Shown here: piece after piece, positions 10,310-19,944 of the stretch
Position numbering within the stretch: position 1 is the first letter of the stretch
Layout of the letters: each line of letters begins with the position of its first letter
NCBI RefSeq assembly: GCF_000238355.1
Contig: NZ_AHCA01000009.1
Span: forward strand, 163,432-227,431
DNA: 64,000 nt
Reading direction: 5' to 3'
Source: Pseudoalteromonas haloplanktis ATCC 14393
Lineage (GTDB): Bacteria; Pseudomonadota; Gammaproteobacteria; Enterobacterales; Alteromonadaceae
Program-made: the position numbers and the translations under genes
The notes under the pieces: generated by a model
The model's database searches: none
What the model was told of the DNA's origin: nothing
Seen by the model: the letters and a program-made list of their open reading frames with translations, nothing else

Positions 10310-11683
10310 ATGATTAATTTACCAAAGTGGGATCAAGACTTAATAAACAAATACAATATTTCGGGGCCAAGATACACCTCTTATCCAACCGCCTTGTCGT
10401 TTAGTGATGGCTACCAGCAGCATGATTTGATTAAGGCTATCAACTCATCATCAACCAACAGCCTCTCTGTCTATATTCATATCCCCTTTTGTAGCCAGCT
10501 TTGCTATTACTGCGGCTGCAATAAAGTGATCACCCGCCATCAATCAAAAGCAGATCTCTACCTCGATTATTTAGAGCAAGAGATCATCGCGCAAGCAGCG
10601 CTATTTACCAGTTACCAAGTAGAGCAATTACATTTAGGCGGGGGCACGCCAACCTTTTTAACTGCGGCGCAAATGGCGCGTTTAATTGGCATACTCGAAC
10701 AGCATTTTAACTTTGCTCATGATGCTGAACGCGGAATTGAAATTGACCCCCGCTCGCTTGCCGATGATATGTTAAAACACTTACGCTTTTTAGGCTTTAA
10801 TCGTGTGTCATTTGGTATTCAAGACTTCAATGATGAGGTTCAACTTGCGGTTAATCGCCCGCAAAGTGCTGATGCAGTAAAAAGCTTGATCAGTGAAGCA
10901 CGTGAGCTTGGCTTCAAGTCAATCAATGCAGATATGATATATGGCCTGCCTTTACAAACACCTCAGAGCTTTAAAGAAACCATAGAGCAGCTTATTGAGC
11001 TGAGCCCTGATCGTGTCTCTGTGTTTAACTATGCGCATTTACCTGAGCGCTTTGCCGCACAACGAAAAATTAAAGACGCCGATTTACCCAGCGCCCACGA
11101 TAAACTCTCCATGTTTAAAAATACCCTAGAACAAATGAGTGAAGCAGGATATCAATTCATTGGTATGGATCATTTTGCCAAAACCAGCAATGAATTAGCC
11201 GTGGCACAAAATAGCCAACAATTGCATCGTAACTTTCAAGGTTACACCACGCATGGTGACTGCGATTTACTCGGGTTGGGTGTGTCATCGATTTCGCAAA
11301 TTGGCACCGCTATTTTACAAAATCAAAAACAGCTAAAACAGTATTACCACGCGATAGAAACTCAACACGGCAGTGCAATTACTAAAGGCATGCAACTTGA
11401 TAATGATGACCTAATACGCGCTGAAGTAATCAAACAACTGATCTGTCATTTTCAGTTGGATATGCAAAGTATTGCTGATAAGTACCAACTCGACTTCACA
11501 GACTACTTTGCCAGCTCCCTCAGCGCCCTTGAGCCATTAATTGCTGATGGGATGGTTGTTATCAATGAAAAATTGATCACCGTCACTGCGCGCGGTAATT
11601 TGTTTATTCGTATCATTTGCATGTGCTTTGATACTTACTTGCAGCAACACATTAAAAACACCCGCTTTTCACGGGTGATTTAG
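10310..11683 (+). CDS. hemN: Oxygen-independent coproporphyrinogen III dehydrogenase (HemN)
   Basis: A radical-SAM enzyme that oxidatively decarboxylates coproporphyrinogen III to protoporphyrinogen IX without oxygen in heme synthesis. The 4Fe-4S/SAM motif is C61-x3-C65-x2-C68 with the extra C70, in PFCSQLCYYCGC. GGGTPTF and a C-terminal FSRVI also match HemN. Starting at the ATG at 10310, eight bases after AAAGG, gives 457 residues, the same as the E. coli protein. An upstream in-frame ATG at 10280 would add ten residues. The gene lies near yihI, as in enterobacteria. No clear FNR box was found upstream. Confidence 0.96.
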   Translation: MINLPKWDQDLINKYNISGPRYTSYPTALSFSDGYQQHDLIKAINSSSTNSLSVYIHIPFCSQLCYYCGCNKVITRHQSKADLYLDYLEQEIIAQAALFTSYQVEQLHLGGGTPTFLTAAQMARLIGILEQHFNFAHDAERGIEIDPRSLADDMLKHLRFLGFNRVSFGIQDFNDEVQLAVNRPQSADAVKSLISEARELGFKSINADMIYGLPLQTPQSFKETIEQLIELSPDRVSVFNYAHLPERFAAQRKIKDADLPSAHDKLSMFKNTLEQMSEAGYQFIGMDHFAKTSNELAVAQNSQQLHRNFQGYTTHGDCDLLGLGVSSISQIGTAILQNQKQLKQYYHAIETQHGSAITKGMQLDNDDLIRAEVIKQLICHFQLDMQSIADKYQLDFTDYFASSLSALEPLIADGMVVINEKLITVTARGNLFIRIICMCFDTYLQQHIKNTRFSRVI

Positions 11684-11694
11684 TTAGCACGCAC

Positions 11695-11721
11695 AAAAAA
11701 GCAGACCTAGGTCTGCTTTTG
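11695..11721. terminator. Bidirectional terminator between hemN and the DUF2489 gene
   Basis: AGCAGACCTAGGTCTGCT (11700-11717) is a perfect 18-bp palindrome with A-tracts on the left and T-tracts on the right. It can terminate both convergent genes. Confidence 0.88.
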
Positions 11722-11741
11722 CTTTATGTGTTATCACAAAT

Positions 11742-12254
11742 CTAATTAAAAACCACATTCTCGCTGCCTGGCGCTGCTTTGAAATCTTCAAGGATTTTCT
11801 CACAATCAGCTTTGATTGCCTCGGCATTACTTTCTTCAGCACGCCAGCGCACAGTATCCTGTTTAAATATTTCTTTTTTAGAATATTTTTTACGCGCATC
11901 ATGAGTTGGCATTTCTTTTACGACTTCATACATTGCGAATATGCCCGGATAACGTTTTGATAAATCATCATCGTCTGCAAAGCTATATTGCGACATTAGC
12001 ACCCATATACGCAAGCATCCTTCAGAGTACTCACACTGCTCTTGATGCATTGCGCGAGCGATTAGATGAATGCTATCAGCCAGCTTTGCATTGCGTTCTA
12101 AACGCGATTGAGCGAGCTTGGCTTGTTGCTTTGCTTGCTCTTTCGCTATTAGCTTTTTTTGCGCACTGAGCTTATACAGTAATTGGCCAGCATAAAATGC
12201 CAGCCCTGCAATGATCACAGCACCAACACACAGAGCTAAGATCAGCATATTCAT
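11742..12254 (-). CDS. DUF2489 family membrane protein
   Basis: A 170-residue protein with one N-terminal membrane segment (about residues 3-25), a basic and Gln-rich coiled stretch (about 30-55), and a conserved region around EGCLRIWVLMSQY that I recognise as DUF2489. The function is unknown. Its start codon overlaps the yihI stop by one base, which implies translational coupling with yihI. The conserved pairing with yihI may indicate a role near ribosome assembly, but that is inference. Confidence 0.8.
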   Translation of the reverse strand: MNMLILALCVGAVIIAGLAFYAGQLLYKLSAQKKLIAKEQAKQQAKLAQSRLERNAKLADSIHLIARAMHQEQCEYSEGCLRIWVLMSQYSFADDDDLSKRYPGIFAMYEVVKEMPTHDARKKYSKKEIFKQDTVRWRAEESNAEAIKADCEKILEDFKAAPGSENVVFN

Positions 12255-12841
12255 TATTTATCATCCTCGTCATCATCTAACCACTCGTTGGCTAAATCGT
12301 TCGACAAATAATGATCAAAATCGCTATTGCCTTCGTCACTGAACTGTTCGTCAGCAAAGTCATCTGCATCGTCTTCAATGCCAAGCAATTCACATAACTC
12401 TTGATGACGTGCAATACGGCTATTAAAGTATTTAGCATCTTTACCAGTTAACATTTGGCCACTTTCATGCAGCTCAACCAGTTTTAATAAACGCTCATCG
12501 TTCTCTAGCGCTTCAAGTTCTTGCTCTGGTGAAAGCTCAGGTTGTACGACTTTTTTCAGTTCAACTTGTGGCTTTAAGTTACGTTTAAGTTCAATAACCG
12601 GCTCAGGCGCAACAGCAATCAAAGGAATTGGCTTTTTGCTGCCAACACGCTTGTCTTTATTTTGCTGATTGGTTTTGCTTTCTGGTTGCAAAGTCTCAAT
12701 CGAATTACGTGACCCTGGTTTAGCACCTTTGGTTTTTTTAACGCGTTGCTCTTTTAACGCACGCATTTCTTTAAGCTTATCTTGGCTTAAACGAACCGGA
12801 CCGTTAGACGGGATTTTACGTGACTTTTTCTTTCTGCTCAT
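12254..12841 (-). CDS. yihI: Der GTPase-activating protein YihI
   Basis: YihI stimulates the GTPase Der (EngA) and so tunes 50S ribosome assembly. The 195 residues begin with a very basic N-terminus (MSRKKKSRK, then KEQRVKKTKGAKPGSR) and end in an acidic tail rich in Asp and Glu, the charge pattern of the family. It is first in a two-gene unit with the DUF2489 gene. Upstream, on the same strand, lies a Csr-type RNA ending in its own terminator. This mirrors E. coli, where csrC lies between yihA (engB) and yihI. Confidence 0.92.
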   Translation of the reverse strand: MSRKKKSRKIPSNGPVRLSQDKLKEMRALKEQRVKKTKGAKPGSRNSIETLQPESKTNQQNKDKRVGSKKPIPLIAVAPEPVIELKRNLKPQVELKKVVQPELSPEQELEALENDERLLKLVELHESGQMLTGKDAKYFNSRIARHQELCELLGIEDDADDFADEQFSDEGNSDFDHYLSNDLANEWLDDDEDDK

Positions 12842-12992
12842 ATCTTGATCATCTCACTTAAGAGGTTTTGCACAACGCGCGTTTTTGGCGTTGCAATGCT
12901 GGCCTTGCCAGAAGAATTCGGTTTGTGCGGATTGAGGTTGGGTAACTCGACTACTAGCGCACTTTCTAAACGGTGGCTATTGTAACAGGACA

Positions 12993-13309
12993 AATAAAAA
13001 GGCGGTAGAGAAAACATCTCTACCGCCTGCTAATCTGAGCGACCATTTAACTGGACACTTCTCCCTTCGACTTTTTAGTCTTTATTATTGTTATTATTTT
13101 ACTTATCCATATTGTTATTATTTTTACCTTCCGTGTAACATTCCATTTTATTGTTATTTTAAACTTCCATGAGATTTTATTATTCTCGGTCTTCATTGAC
13201 TCTTTTTTAATATTCCCTTGGTGACATCAACCGATGCCTATCCCCGATAATCGTGTCACACTACTTTCCGTGTAGTTTAATCCATTTTGTTCTTATTGTT
13301 TCAGCGACA
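12993..13309 (-). ncRNA. csrB: CsrB/CsrC-family small RNA (CsrA-sequestering)
   Basis: Read leftward, this non-coding stretch holds nine GGA triplets (complement of TCC at 13062, 13106, 13130, 13142, 13166, 13214, 13241, 13267 and 13281) separated by A-rich linkers such as AAAATAACAATAAAA. Two GGA motifs sit in loops of short hairpins: CTAC/GTAG at 13261-13275 and TTAC/GTAA at 13124-13138, both with ACGGAA loops. It ends in a 12-bp perfect stem (13000-13011 with 13017-13028) followed by T-rich sequence in the minus direction. There is a plausible promoter at the other end. RNAs of this type titrate CsrA through multiple GGA sites. Position next to yihI and near engB matches csrC of E. coli. 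The exact 5' end and the name (csrB or csrC) are inferred. Confidence 0.82.
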
Positions 13310-13315
13310 GGGGTT

Positions 13316-13367
13316 AATTTACGCATTAATAATTTTGTTACAACTAATTTATATAACTTTTCTTACA
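13316..13367 (-). promoter_or_regulatory. Promoter and possible UvrY/GacA half-site for the Csr-type RNA
   Basis: On the minus strand, TTGTAA (13338-13343) and TAAATT (13316-13321) are spaced 16 bases apart and predict a transcript start near 13309. Upstream, TGTAAG (13362-13367) matches one half of the TGTAAG-N6-CTTACA site recognised by GacA/UvrY, placed near -55. The second half is not conserved, so the regulator assignment is tentative. Confidence 0.5.
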
Positions 13368-13507
13368 CAACATAAATTGCAACATTGTGAAAACATTAAA
13401 TTACAACAAGTTATAATAAAAACAAAAATAAAAATAAGATTTAGCTTACAGCTTGGTATGGTCAATGTCTTACAAGAAAGAGGGAAATATCAACTAGAAC
13501 ACGGGTA

Positions 13508-13536
13508 CAAAAAAAGCAGCGTACGCTGCTTTTTGT
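13508..13536. terminator. Bidirectional terminator downstream of the cytochrome c4 gene
   Basis: AGCAGCGTACGCTGCT (13515-13530) is a perfect palindrome flanked by A-tracts and T-tracts. It lies about 50 bases past the cytochrome c4 stop. Confidence 0.88.
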
Positions 13537-13583
13537 AACTAATGTAGAGTTTAGTCTTAAAAATAAAACTAAACCATACTACT

Positions 13584-14216
13584 TTAGTGTAGACCGCCTA
13601 GGTACTTCGAAAGCACTTCGATATCTTTGTCTGTTAGCTTTTTAGCAATATCTTGCATCATGCCATTTAAATCATTATTGCGTGTACCATCACGGAATTT
13701 TTCAAGTTGTGACTTGATGTATTCAGGATGTTGAAAAGAGATCTTTGGAAATTTAGCTAATGATGAACCATTACCACGAGGGCCATGACATGCTGCACAT
13801 GCTGGAATACCACGCTCTGCATCACCGGCTTTATAAAGCATGGCGCCAACTTCAACTACATCTTTAGGGGTTGCACCTTCAGACATATTTAGTGACGAAA
13901 AATAAGCCGCCACGTCTTTCATGTCTTGATCGCTTAATGGCATTGCCATTGCGCTCATGACAGGGTCCATACGACCTTCTTTACCACCTGAAGTCATGCC
14001 TGATTTCAAATCGACAAGTTGCTTATAAATGTAATCTGCGTGCTGGCCTGCAAGTTTTGGGTAGATATTAACCGGCGCGTTACCGTCTGGGCCGTGACAA
14101 GCCGCACACGTTGCTGATTTTTCTTTACCTGCGTTTACATCGCCATCAAATGCTGTTGCGTTGCTTGCTGACAACGCACCAAGCAATATAGTTAAAGATA
14201 GTGCTATTTTTTTCAT
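13584..14216 (-). CDS. Diheme cytochrome c4
   Basis: A 210-residue periplasmic electron carrier. A Sec signal peptide covers about residues 1-22 (hydrophobic core then ASNATA). Two CXXCH heme sites are present, C37-A-A-C40-H41 and C140-A-A-C143-H144, one in each of two similar halves. Methionine ligands are available in each half (for example near AMPLSD and GMMQD). Cytochrome c4 proteins pass electrons to terminal oxidases such as cbb3. It is divergent from engB and has its own terminator. Confidence 0.94.
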   Translation of the reverse strand: MKKIALSLTILLGALSASNATAFDGDVNAGKEKSATCAACHGPDGNAPVNIYPKLAGQHADYIYKQLVDLKSGMTSGGKEGRMDPVMSAMAMPLSDQDMKDVAAYFSSLNMSEGATPKDVVEVGAMLYKAGDAERGIPACAACHGPRGNGSSLAKFPKISFQHPEYIKSQLEKFRDGTRNNDLNGMMQDIAKKLTDKDIEVLSKYLGGLH

Positions 14217-14510
14217 GGTGAATTCTCTGTTTCCGACCCTGTATCATCTACAATATGGATGTTGTGATTTATATATTCTACACGATAATAAATTCTCTGG
14301 CACGTTTTCTACTCATATTAAACTTATAAATTATAGGGTTTTGACCTAGATTAAGCTTTAGAGCTATCATTTTTGCTTATTTTAGGCTGCTATCTTAGTC
14401 CAAATCAGCTTTTTAATACGCCAGTAATAGTATAAAATGCACCGCTTAAGTGAACTTTAATAAGAAAGTTTACTCGCTGTAATACTTAAATTAAGTTTCT
14501 AGGAGAGCCT

Positions 14511-15173
14511 GTGCTCAAATCTCGTATCAAATATAACACTGCGTCGTTCGTAACCAGCGCCCCAGATATCACTAAATTACCTACTGATACGGGAATTGAA
14601 GTTGCCTTTGCTGGCCGCTCTAATGCTGGTAAATCAAGCGCCCTTAATGCCTTAACAGATCAAAAGTTAGCACGTACCAGTAAAACCCCAGGTCGCACCC
14701 AGTTGATCAATACTTTTGAATTAGCTGATGTTGATAATATGCGACTAATCGATTTACCTGGCTATGGGTTTGCTAAGGTACCAATCGAAATGAAAAAGAA
14801 ATGGCAAAAATCACTTGGTGAATACCTGCAAAAGCGTCAAAGCTTAAAAGGTATTGTAGTACTGATGGATATTCGCCACCCTCTAAAAGATTTAGACCGT
14901 GATTTAATTAACTGGGCAACTAGCAGTGAAATTCCGGTGCTAGCGCTATTAACTAAAGCAGACAAACTAAAGCAAGGTGCACGTAAAGCACAAGTTTTGC
15001 AAGTTCGTCGCGAATTAAGCACATTAGAGGGTGACATTACCGTACATGCATTTTCATCGTTAAAAGGCACTGGATTACCTGAAGTTGCAAAAAAATTAGA
15101 TGAGTGGTTTTTAGGACCGATCGTTGCAACCCCGCCAGCTGATGCAGAACCAACAACAGATACTGACGCGTAA
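14511..15173 (+). CDS. engB: Ribosome biogenesis GTPase EngB (YihA/YsxC)
   Basis: An essential GTPase acting in late assembly of the large ribosomal subunit. The 220 residues carry G1 GRSNAGKS (35-42), G3 DLPGYG (81-86) and G4 TKAD (near 148). It starts with GTG at 14511 behind an AGGAGA ribosome-binding site; the GTG is the only start that fits. It is divergent from cytochrome c4 and lies close to polA, as in E. coli. It ends directly against the convergent DUF1285 gene. The C-terminal tail is acidic and Thr-rich and probably disordered. Confidence 0.97.
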   Translation: MLKSRIKYNTASFVTSAPDITKLPTDTGIEVAFAGRSNAGKSSALNALTDQKLARTSKTPGRTQLINTFELADVDNMRLIDLPGYGFAKVPIEMKKKWQKSLGEYLQKRQSLKGIVVLMDIRHPLKDLDRDLINWATSSEIPVLALLTKADKLKQGARKAQVLQVRRELSTLEGDITVHAFSSLKGTGLPEVAKKLDEWFLGPIVATPPADAEPTTDTDA

Positions 15174-15695
15174 TTACATCGATAAGTAAAAGCGTTGACC
15201 CGCAGATTGAATGAAATAGCCTTGCTGATCAGTATCGGCTATTTCAGCCCACTGATAAAACACACTTCTAGAAACTCGCGCGCTACAACCATTCGGTAAT
15301 TGGATATATGGCACAACTTGCCCTTGATAGTGCTGTACTACAATAGGTTGTGATGGTGTAATTAACCAAGTTCTCGCTAAATTATCGGTACAACACAACA
15401 CTTGACCTTGCTTCGTCATTTCAAAGCACCAATCAACCACAATAAAAGGTGCATCACGTACTGTGATAGCTATTTTTTCGACCGGTGTTTTTAAATAATA
15501 TGCTCCCTGCTCCTTACAAAGCACAGCAGCAAATAGCTTAACCATGGCAAGGCGATTAATTTTACTACCGGCGTAAAACCAGTCACCTTGTTCATTGATT
15601 TCAATTGGCAACTCACCACAATGTACTGGCTGCCAATCATCAAAAGGCTTGCCTGGTTGCTCAAGCAATTTGGCAAGCTCAGGCAAACTTTGCAT
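15174..15695 (-). CDS. DUF1285 domain protein
   Basis: A 173-residue cytoplasmic protein without signal peptide or membrane segment. Blocks such as PIEINEQGDWFYAGSKI and a YLKTPVEKIAI stretch match DUF1285. The function is unknown. Its start overlaps the stop of the yceI-like gene by one base, so it is probably translated from the same mRNA. It abuts engB tail to tail. Confidence 0.82.
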   Translation of the reverse strand: MQSLPELAKLLEQPGKPFDDWQPVHCGELPIEINEQGDWFYAGSKINRLAMVKLFAAVLCKEQGAYYLKTPVEKIAITVRDAPFIVVDWCFEMTKQGQVLCCTDNLARTWLITPSQPIVVQHYQGQVVPYIQLPNGCSARVSRSVFYQWAEIADTDQQGYFIQSAGQRFYLSM

Positions 15696-16282
15696 TATCT
15701 ATCTTTATTTAACGTTAATGAAAAGTCTACTGGAATAGCGGTTGCAATTGATGGTAAGCCCGCTAATTTTTGCAGCTCGGCAATCCCTTCTGTTACAGCA
15801 AAATCACTCGCATTGATGATAATTGGGCTAAGCGATGAAATGGTGATATCACCCATTGGCGACATATTTGCTAACACATCAAATTTAATTGTTTTTTTAT
15901 TGCCATGAAAATCAAGTTCGGCACTAATCCCCTTTAATAGGTGCTGCCCTGGTGCGATTGCTTGTAAGCGCTTAGTTAAATCAGCAGTGATAATTGCTTT
16001 AGGAAACTTAGCAGTTTCAAATAACAAGTTGGTCATGCGCTCATTACGAATTGGGATCATCGTTTCAACAGATGCCAAATCAATTTCGACTTTAAACTGA
16101 CCTTGATCAGATAAGCCACCCGAGACCGATTTAAAGTAATGTGCCTCAGCAATACTATTTGATTTGATCGAGATAAAGCTCACTTTGCTTTGATCATTAT
16201 TAACATGCCACGCCGCATTCGCAAGTGGTGCCAAAAGTAGACTAGATAGGGACAAAGTGGCGACAGCCATAGTTTTAAACAT
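15695..16282 (-). CDS. YceI-family periplasmic protein
   Basis: A 195-residue protein with a clear Sec signal peptide (about 1-23, ending ANA-AW). The rest fits the YceI lipocalin-like fold, which binds polyisoprenoid lipids in characterised members. The strand pattern WHVNNDQSKVSFISIKSNSI near the mature N-terminus is typical. It is the first gene of a two-gene unit with the DUF1285 gene. A strong terminator for an upstream minus-strand transcript lies about 70 bases before its start, so it likely has its own promoter in between. Confidence 0.9.
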   Translation of the reverse strand: MFKTMAVATLSLSSLLLAPLANAAWHVNNDQSKVSFISIKSNSIAEAHYFKSVSGGLSDQGQFKVEIDLASVETMIPIRNERMTNLLFETAKFPKAIITADLTKRLQAIAPGQHLLKGISAELDFHGNKKTIKFDVLANMSPMGDITISSLSPIIINASDFAVTEGIAELQKLAGLPSIATAIPVDFSLTLNKDR

Positions 16283-16349
16283 AACGCATTCCTTTAATAA
16301 TGAGAATTATATTGATGTTAGCACTGATAGAGTGAAGTGCAATGGCGAG

Positions 16350-16510
16350 ATAAAAAAAACAACCCAGTAAATTAATACTGGGTTGGTATAGCAAACTGGG
16401 GAGAAGCTATCAATACGTTGCACCCTTGCGAGTGCATCATCAACAGGATGTCCTACAGGATGAGGACGCGCGGACTTTACCAAACTAATAGTGAGAAATA
16501 AACTAAATAC
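16350..16510 (-). ncRNA. Candidate structured small RNA downstream of polA
   Basis: Between polA and yceI, outside any gene, the minus strand can fold several hairpins in series: GTCCT/AGGAC, GCACTC-GCAA-GGGTGC with a GNRA tetraloop, ATAGC/GCTAT with a C-rich loop, and a final terminator stem AACCCAGTA/TACTGGGTT followed by eight T. polA has its own terminator upstream, so this second terminator implies a separate transcript. The locus matches that of spf (Spot 42) in E. coli, but I see no clear similarity to the Spot 42 5' region. The boundaries are estimated and no convincing promoter was found. Confidence 0.45.
16351..16384 (-). terminator. Rho-independent terminator of the candidate RNA
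   Basis: AACCCAGTA (16361-16369) pairs with TACTGGGTT (16376-16384) around AATTAA. In the minus direction it is followed by G and eight T. Confidence 0.85.
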
Positions 16511-16595
16511 AGGTACAAACTAGCAGAATTGATAAACAAATAACGAATCCTACAAATAATATTTTTTTTTAACGCATAATTAACAGCAGCGAGTT

Positions 16596-16625
16596 AAAAA
16601 TAAAAAAGCGCCAGAAGGCGCTTTT
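16596..16625 (-). terminator. polA terminator
   Basis: AAAAGCGCC and GGCGCTTTT (16604-16612 and 16617-16625) form a stem around AGAA. The minus-strand T-run follows, and the stem lies about 17 bases past the polA stop. Confidence 0.9.
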
Positions 16626-16641
16626 ATAGTCGTCGGCTCAA

Positions 16642-19377
16642 TTAATGAGCTTGTTCCCAGTTGTCACCACTATCGGCTTCAACAACCAAGGGGACATCGA
16701 GTTTTGCCGCATCTGACATTAACTGACAAATCTCAGCTGTATATTGCTCTACACAGTCTGTTTTGATTTCAAATACCAATTCATCGTGTACTTGCATTAG
16801 TAACTTAACGGTACTTGGTGCCTGTTCATACACCCATTTATTTACCGTTAGCATGGCCTTTTTAATAATATCGGCGGCTGTGCCTTGCATCGGTGCGTTG
16901 ATTGCAGCACGCTCCGCTCCTTTACGACGCGCACCATTACGGGCGTTGATCTCAGGTAAGTGTAAACGTCGGCCAAAAATAGTTTCAACGTAGCCATTTT
17001 CAGCTGCTTTTTCACGGGTTGATTCCATATACTCAAGCACTCCTGGGAAGCGCTCAAAATACTTATCAATATAATGCTGTGCTTCATGGCGTGGTACATC
17101 AAGTTGACGCGCGAGGCCAAATGCCGACATACCATAAATTAAACCAAAGTTAACCGCTTTGGCTTTTCGGCGCATATCAGTCGTCACCTCTTCTAGCGTA
17201 ACACCAAATACCTCTGCAGCAGTAGCACTGTGTACATCAAGGCCATTAGCAAACGCATTGAGCAAACCTTTATCTTGCGATAAGTGCGCCATGATCCGTA
17301 GTTCAATTTGACTGTAATCGGCTGCCACTATTTTGTAGCCATCCGCTGCGATAAAAGCTTCACGAATGCGGCGCCCTTCTTCTGAACGAATTGGGATATT
17401 TTGTAAGTTAGGATCGGTAGAACTTAAGCGTCCCGTTGCTGTAACCGCTTGATGGTAAGAGGTATGCACACGGTTAGTTTGCTCATTGACCATTAACGGC
17501 AGTTTATCGGTGTAAGTCGATTTAAGCTTAGATAAACCACGATGCTCAATGATCACTTTCGGTAATGGGTAATCATGAGCGAGCTCTTGCAGCACTTCTT
17601 CAGCGGTAGATGGCGCACCTTTCGGGGTTTTTTTAATAACCGGTAGTTCAAGTTTTTCAAACAACAACACTTGTAGCTGCTTTGGTGAACTTAAATTAAA
17701 CGGTTCGCCAGCTATGTCAAAAGCTTCTTTTTCCAGCTCAATGAGTCGCTCACCTAAACGTTGGCTATGCGCTGCTAACATTTTACTATCAATTGCGACA
17801 CCGGTACGTTCAATATCTGAAATAACACTCAGCAGCGGTAGTTCAATCTCTTCAAACACTGATTTAAGCTTTTCATCTGCAGCTATTTTTGGCCATAACA
17901 CCTCATGCAAGCGCAGAGTAATATCCGCATCTTCAGCGGCATACGGCGCGGCTTTTTCAAGTTCAATTTGGTTAAAGGTTAGCTGTTTCTTGCCTTTACC
18001 AGCAATCTCTTCAAAGCTAATATTTTTATGACCTAAGTATTTAAGTGCTAATGAATCCATATCATGACGCGTGCCTACGCTATTAAATACGTAAGATTCA
18101 AGCATGGTATCGAACTTTATACCTTTGAGCTCAAAGCCAGCATTGGCTAATACGCTTTTATCGTATTTAAGGTTTTGCCCTACTTTCGCTTTATTTTCAT
18201 CTGCTAGAATTGGCCCTAGCTTAGCCATTACCGTCTCTAAGCTTAACTGCTCTGGCGCACCTGGGTAATCATGGGCTATAGGTAAATACACCGCTTCACC
18301 AGCTTTTACTGCAAAGCTCATCCCAACAAGTTTGGCTTGCATGTAATCAAGGCTAGTCGTCTCGGTATCAAACGCAAAAAGTTCAGCCTTATTCAGTTGC
18401 TCAACTAAGGTATCTAATTGTGCCTGTGTGAGAATGGTTTCATAGTGAGCGTCTGCAACCTGAGGTAGTTCATTCGCTTCACTTGGCACAGCCAAATGGG
18501 TATCGGCATCTTTTGGATTATCCAGTAATTCAGCCAACCAACGACGGAATTCACATTCGCCATATAAGGCAATTAATTCATCACGATTAGGCTCTTGCAG
18601 TTTGAAAGTGTCTAGATCAGATTCAACCTCAACGTCGCATTTGATCGTAGCCAGTTCATAACTTAGTGGTAAATGATCAACAGCGGCAGCCAGTTTCTCA
18701 CCGATCTTCCCCTTGATCTCCCCAGCATGTTCAAGCACACCTTGTAATGAGCCATATTTTTGCAACCACTTAACCGCTGTTTTAGGGCCGCAGCCATCTA
18801 CACCAGGAATGTTATCGACTTTATCGCCCATTAACGCCAAGTAGTCGATAATGAGCTCAGGGCCAACCCCAAACTTTTCAAGCACCGTTTCAGGATCTGA
18901 AATACTATCAGTCATCGTATTGATCAAAGTGACATGCTCATTAACTAACTGAGCCATATCTTTATCGCCAGTTGAAATCAATACATGACGCTGTTGCTCT
19001 GAGGCAATGCGTGCAAATGTGCCAATCACATCATCGGCTTCTACACCTTCGATGCTAATAAGCGGAAAACCCATCGCTTTAATAATATTATGTAGTGGTG
19101 CTATTTGCGTACGTAAGTCATCAGGCATCGGTGGGCGATTGGCCTTGTATTCACTGTACATATCATTACGAAACGTTTTCCCTTTAGCATCAAAAACCAC
19201 CACCATATGACTGGGATCGTACTGCTTGATCAAACTTTTCATCATATTAACTACGCCATAAATAGCGCCTGTAGCCTCACCTTTTGAGTTAGTTAAATGT
19301 GGTGGTGAATGATATGCACGAAATAAATATGATGAGCCATCAACTAAAATAAGTGGATTTTCAGGGATCTGAGCCAT
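16642..19377 (-). CDS. polA: DNA polymerase I
   Basis: A 911-residue repair and replication polymerase. An N-terminal 5'-3' exonuclease domain (about 1-290) begins with [15 protein letters not shown]. The 3'-5' proofreading domain has its ExoI motif DTETTSLD (about residue 340), so it looks catalytically intact. The polymerase domain carries motif [15 protein letters not shown] and motif [11 protein letters not shown]. The reading frame runs 26 codons further upstream, but MAQIPENP at 19377 matches the family start. The gene stands alone with a terminator and lies downstream of an AT-rich region containing a DnaA box. Confidence 0.98.
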   Translation of the reverse strand: MAQIPENPLILVDGSSYLFRAYHSPPHLTNSKGEATGAIYGVVNMMKSLIKQYDPSHMVVVFDAKGKTFRNDMYSEYKANRPPMPDDLRTQIAPLHNIIKAMGFPLISIEGVEADDVIGTFARIASEQQRHVLISTGDKDMAQLVNEHVTLINTMTDSISDPETVLEKFGVGPELIIDYLALMGDKVDNIPGVDGCGPKTAVKWLQKYGSLQGVLEHAGEIKGKIGEKLAAAVDHLPLSYELATIKCDVEVESDLDTFKLQEPNRDELIALYGECEFRRWLAELLDNPKDADTHLAVPSEANELPQVADAHYETILTQAQLDTLVEQLNKAELFAFDTETTSLDYMQAKLVGMSFAVKAGEAVYLPIAHDYPGAPEQLSLETVMAKLGPILADENKAKVGQNLKYDKSVLANAGFELKGIKFDTMLESYVFNSVGTRHDMDSLALKYLGHKNISFEEIAGKGKKQLTFNQIELEKAAPYAAEDADITLRLHEVLWPKIAADEKLKSVFEEIELPLLSVISDIERTGVAIDSKMLAAHSQRLGERLIELEKEAFDIAGEPFNLSSPKQLQVLLFEKLELPVIKKTPKGAPSTAEEVLQELAHDYPLPKVIIEHRGLSKLKSTYTDKLPLMVNEQTNRVHTSYHQAVTATGRLSSTDPNLQNIPIRSEEGRRIREAFIAADGYKIVAADYSQIELRIMAHLSQDKGLLNAFANGLDVHSATAAEVFGVTLEEVTTDMRRKAKAVNFGLIYGMSAFGLARQLDVPRHEAQHYIDKYFERFPGVLEYMESTREKAAENGYVETIFGRRLHLPEINARNGARRKGAERAAINAPMQGTAADIIKKAMLTVNKWVYEQAPSTVKLLMQVHDELVFEIKTDCVEQYTAEICQLMSDAAKLDVPLVVEADSGDNWEQAH

Positions 19378-19490
19378 GGTGTAATTGGATCCTAAATGAG
19401 AGAAAACGAAATAATTATAAGCATGCCATAAGGGCACACATAAAACGACTGCCAATTAAACTTTGTTTAAGCAAGCAAATAAGAGCAAGC

Positions 19491-19499
19491 TGTGGATAA
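19491..19499 (-). other. Consensus DnaA box upstream of polA
   Basis: TGTGGATAA is the exact reverse complement of the strong DnaA box TTATCCACA. It lies about 115 bases upstream of the polA start. A single box may regulate polA or elbB, or may be chance; nothing else here shows an origin. Confidence 0.45.
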
Positions 19500-19726
19500 C
19501 TATGTAGATAACACCCACAAAGGATTCCTCCAAAGTAGTTAAAACTACCCAGAAAAACAGTAAGCGTTTGTTTTATTTAAAAAAGATAATGCGAGGTTCT
19601 TTTTTTATTATTTTTATAGCAATGTGGAAAAGCATTTTATCGCTTCCCTTCATTGTGCTTTTTGGTACAACTAATAACGGTTAATTCATCCCTTGTAAAT
19701 AACCGGACGAGCATTCTATCACAATG

Positions 19727-19873
19727 GATCAAAGATCATAGTGATCCTTTATAATTTTTTCCTCTTACTCCTCTTTTAAAAAAGCATATAGCACGTTTTT
19801 ACTCATCCTCAGATGAATTAAAAAAGTAAAAATAATCTTTAATCGATCATCTGCAAGATCATAAAATGATCTT
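19727..19873. promoter_or_regulatory. GATC-rich regulatory region upstream of elbB
   Basis: Six GATC sites occur in about 145 bases (19727, 19734, 19743, 19845, 19857, 19868). Two inverted repeats use them: AAGATCAT-AAA-ATGATCTT (19855-19873), and GGATCA...TGATCC (19726-19747). The second could be a dimeric regulator operator. The surrounding 19500-19944 stretch is AT-rich and holds no gene that I can support. Confidence 0.4.
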
Positions 19874-19944
19874 ACAAAGGTCACGACGAACACTAAAAAG
19901 CCATGCTAAACTAACTTTATGAAACATAAATAAGGGCCAATAAT

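Noticed and set aside
19456..19944. Chromosomal origin of replication
   Set aside because: Only one consensus DnaA box was found, and no dnaA, gidA or parAB genes lie nearby. The GATC cluster alone is not enough.
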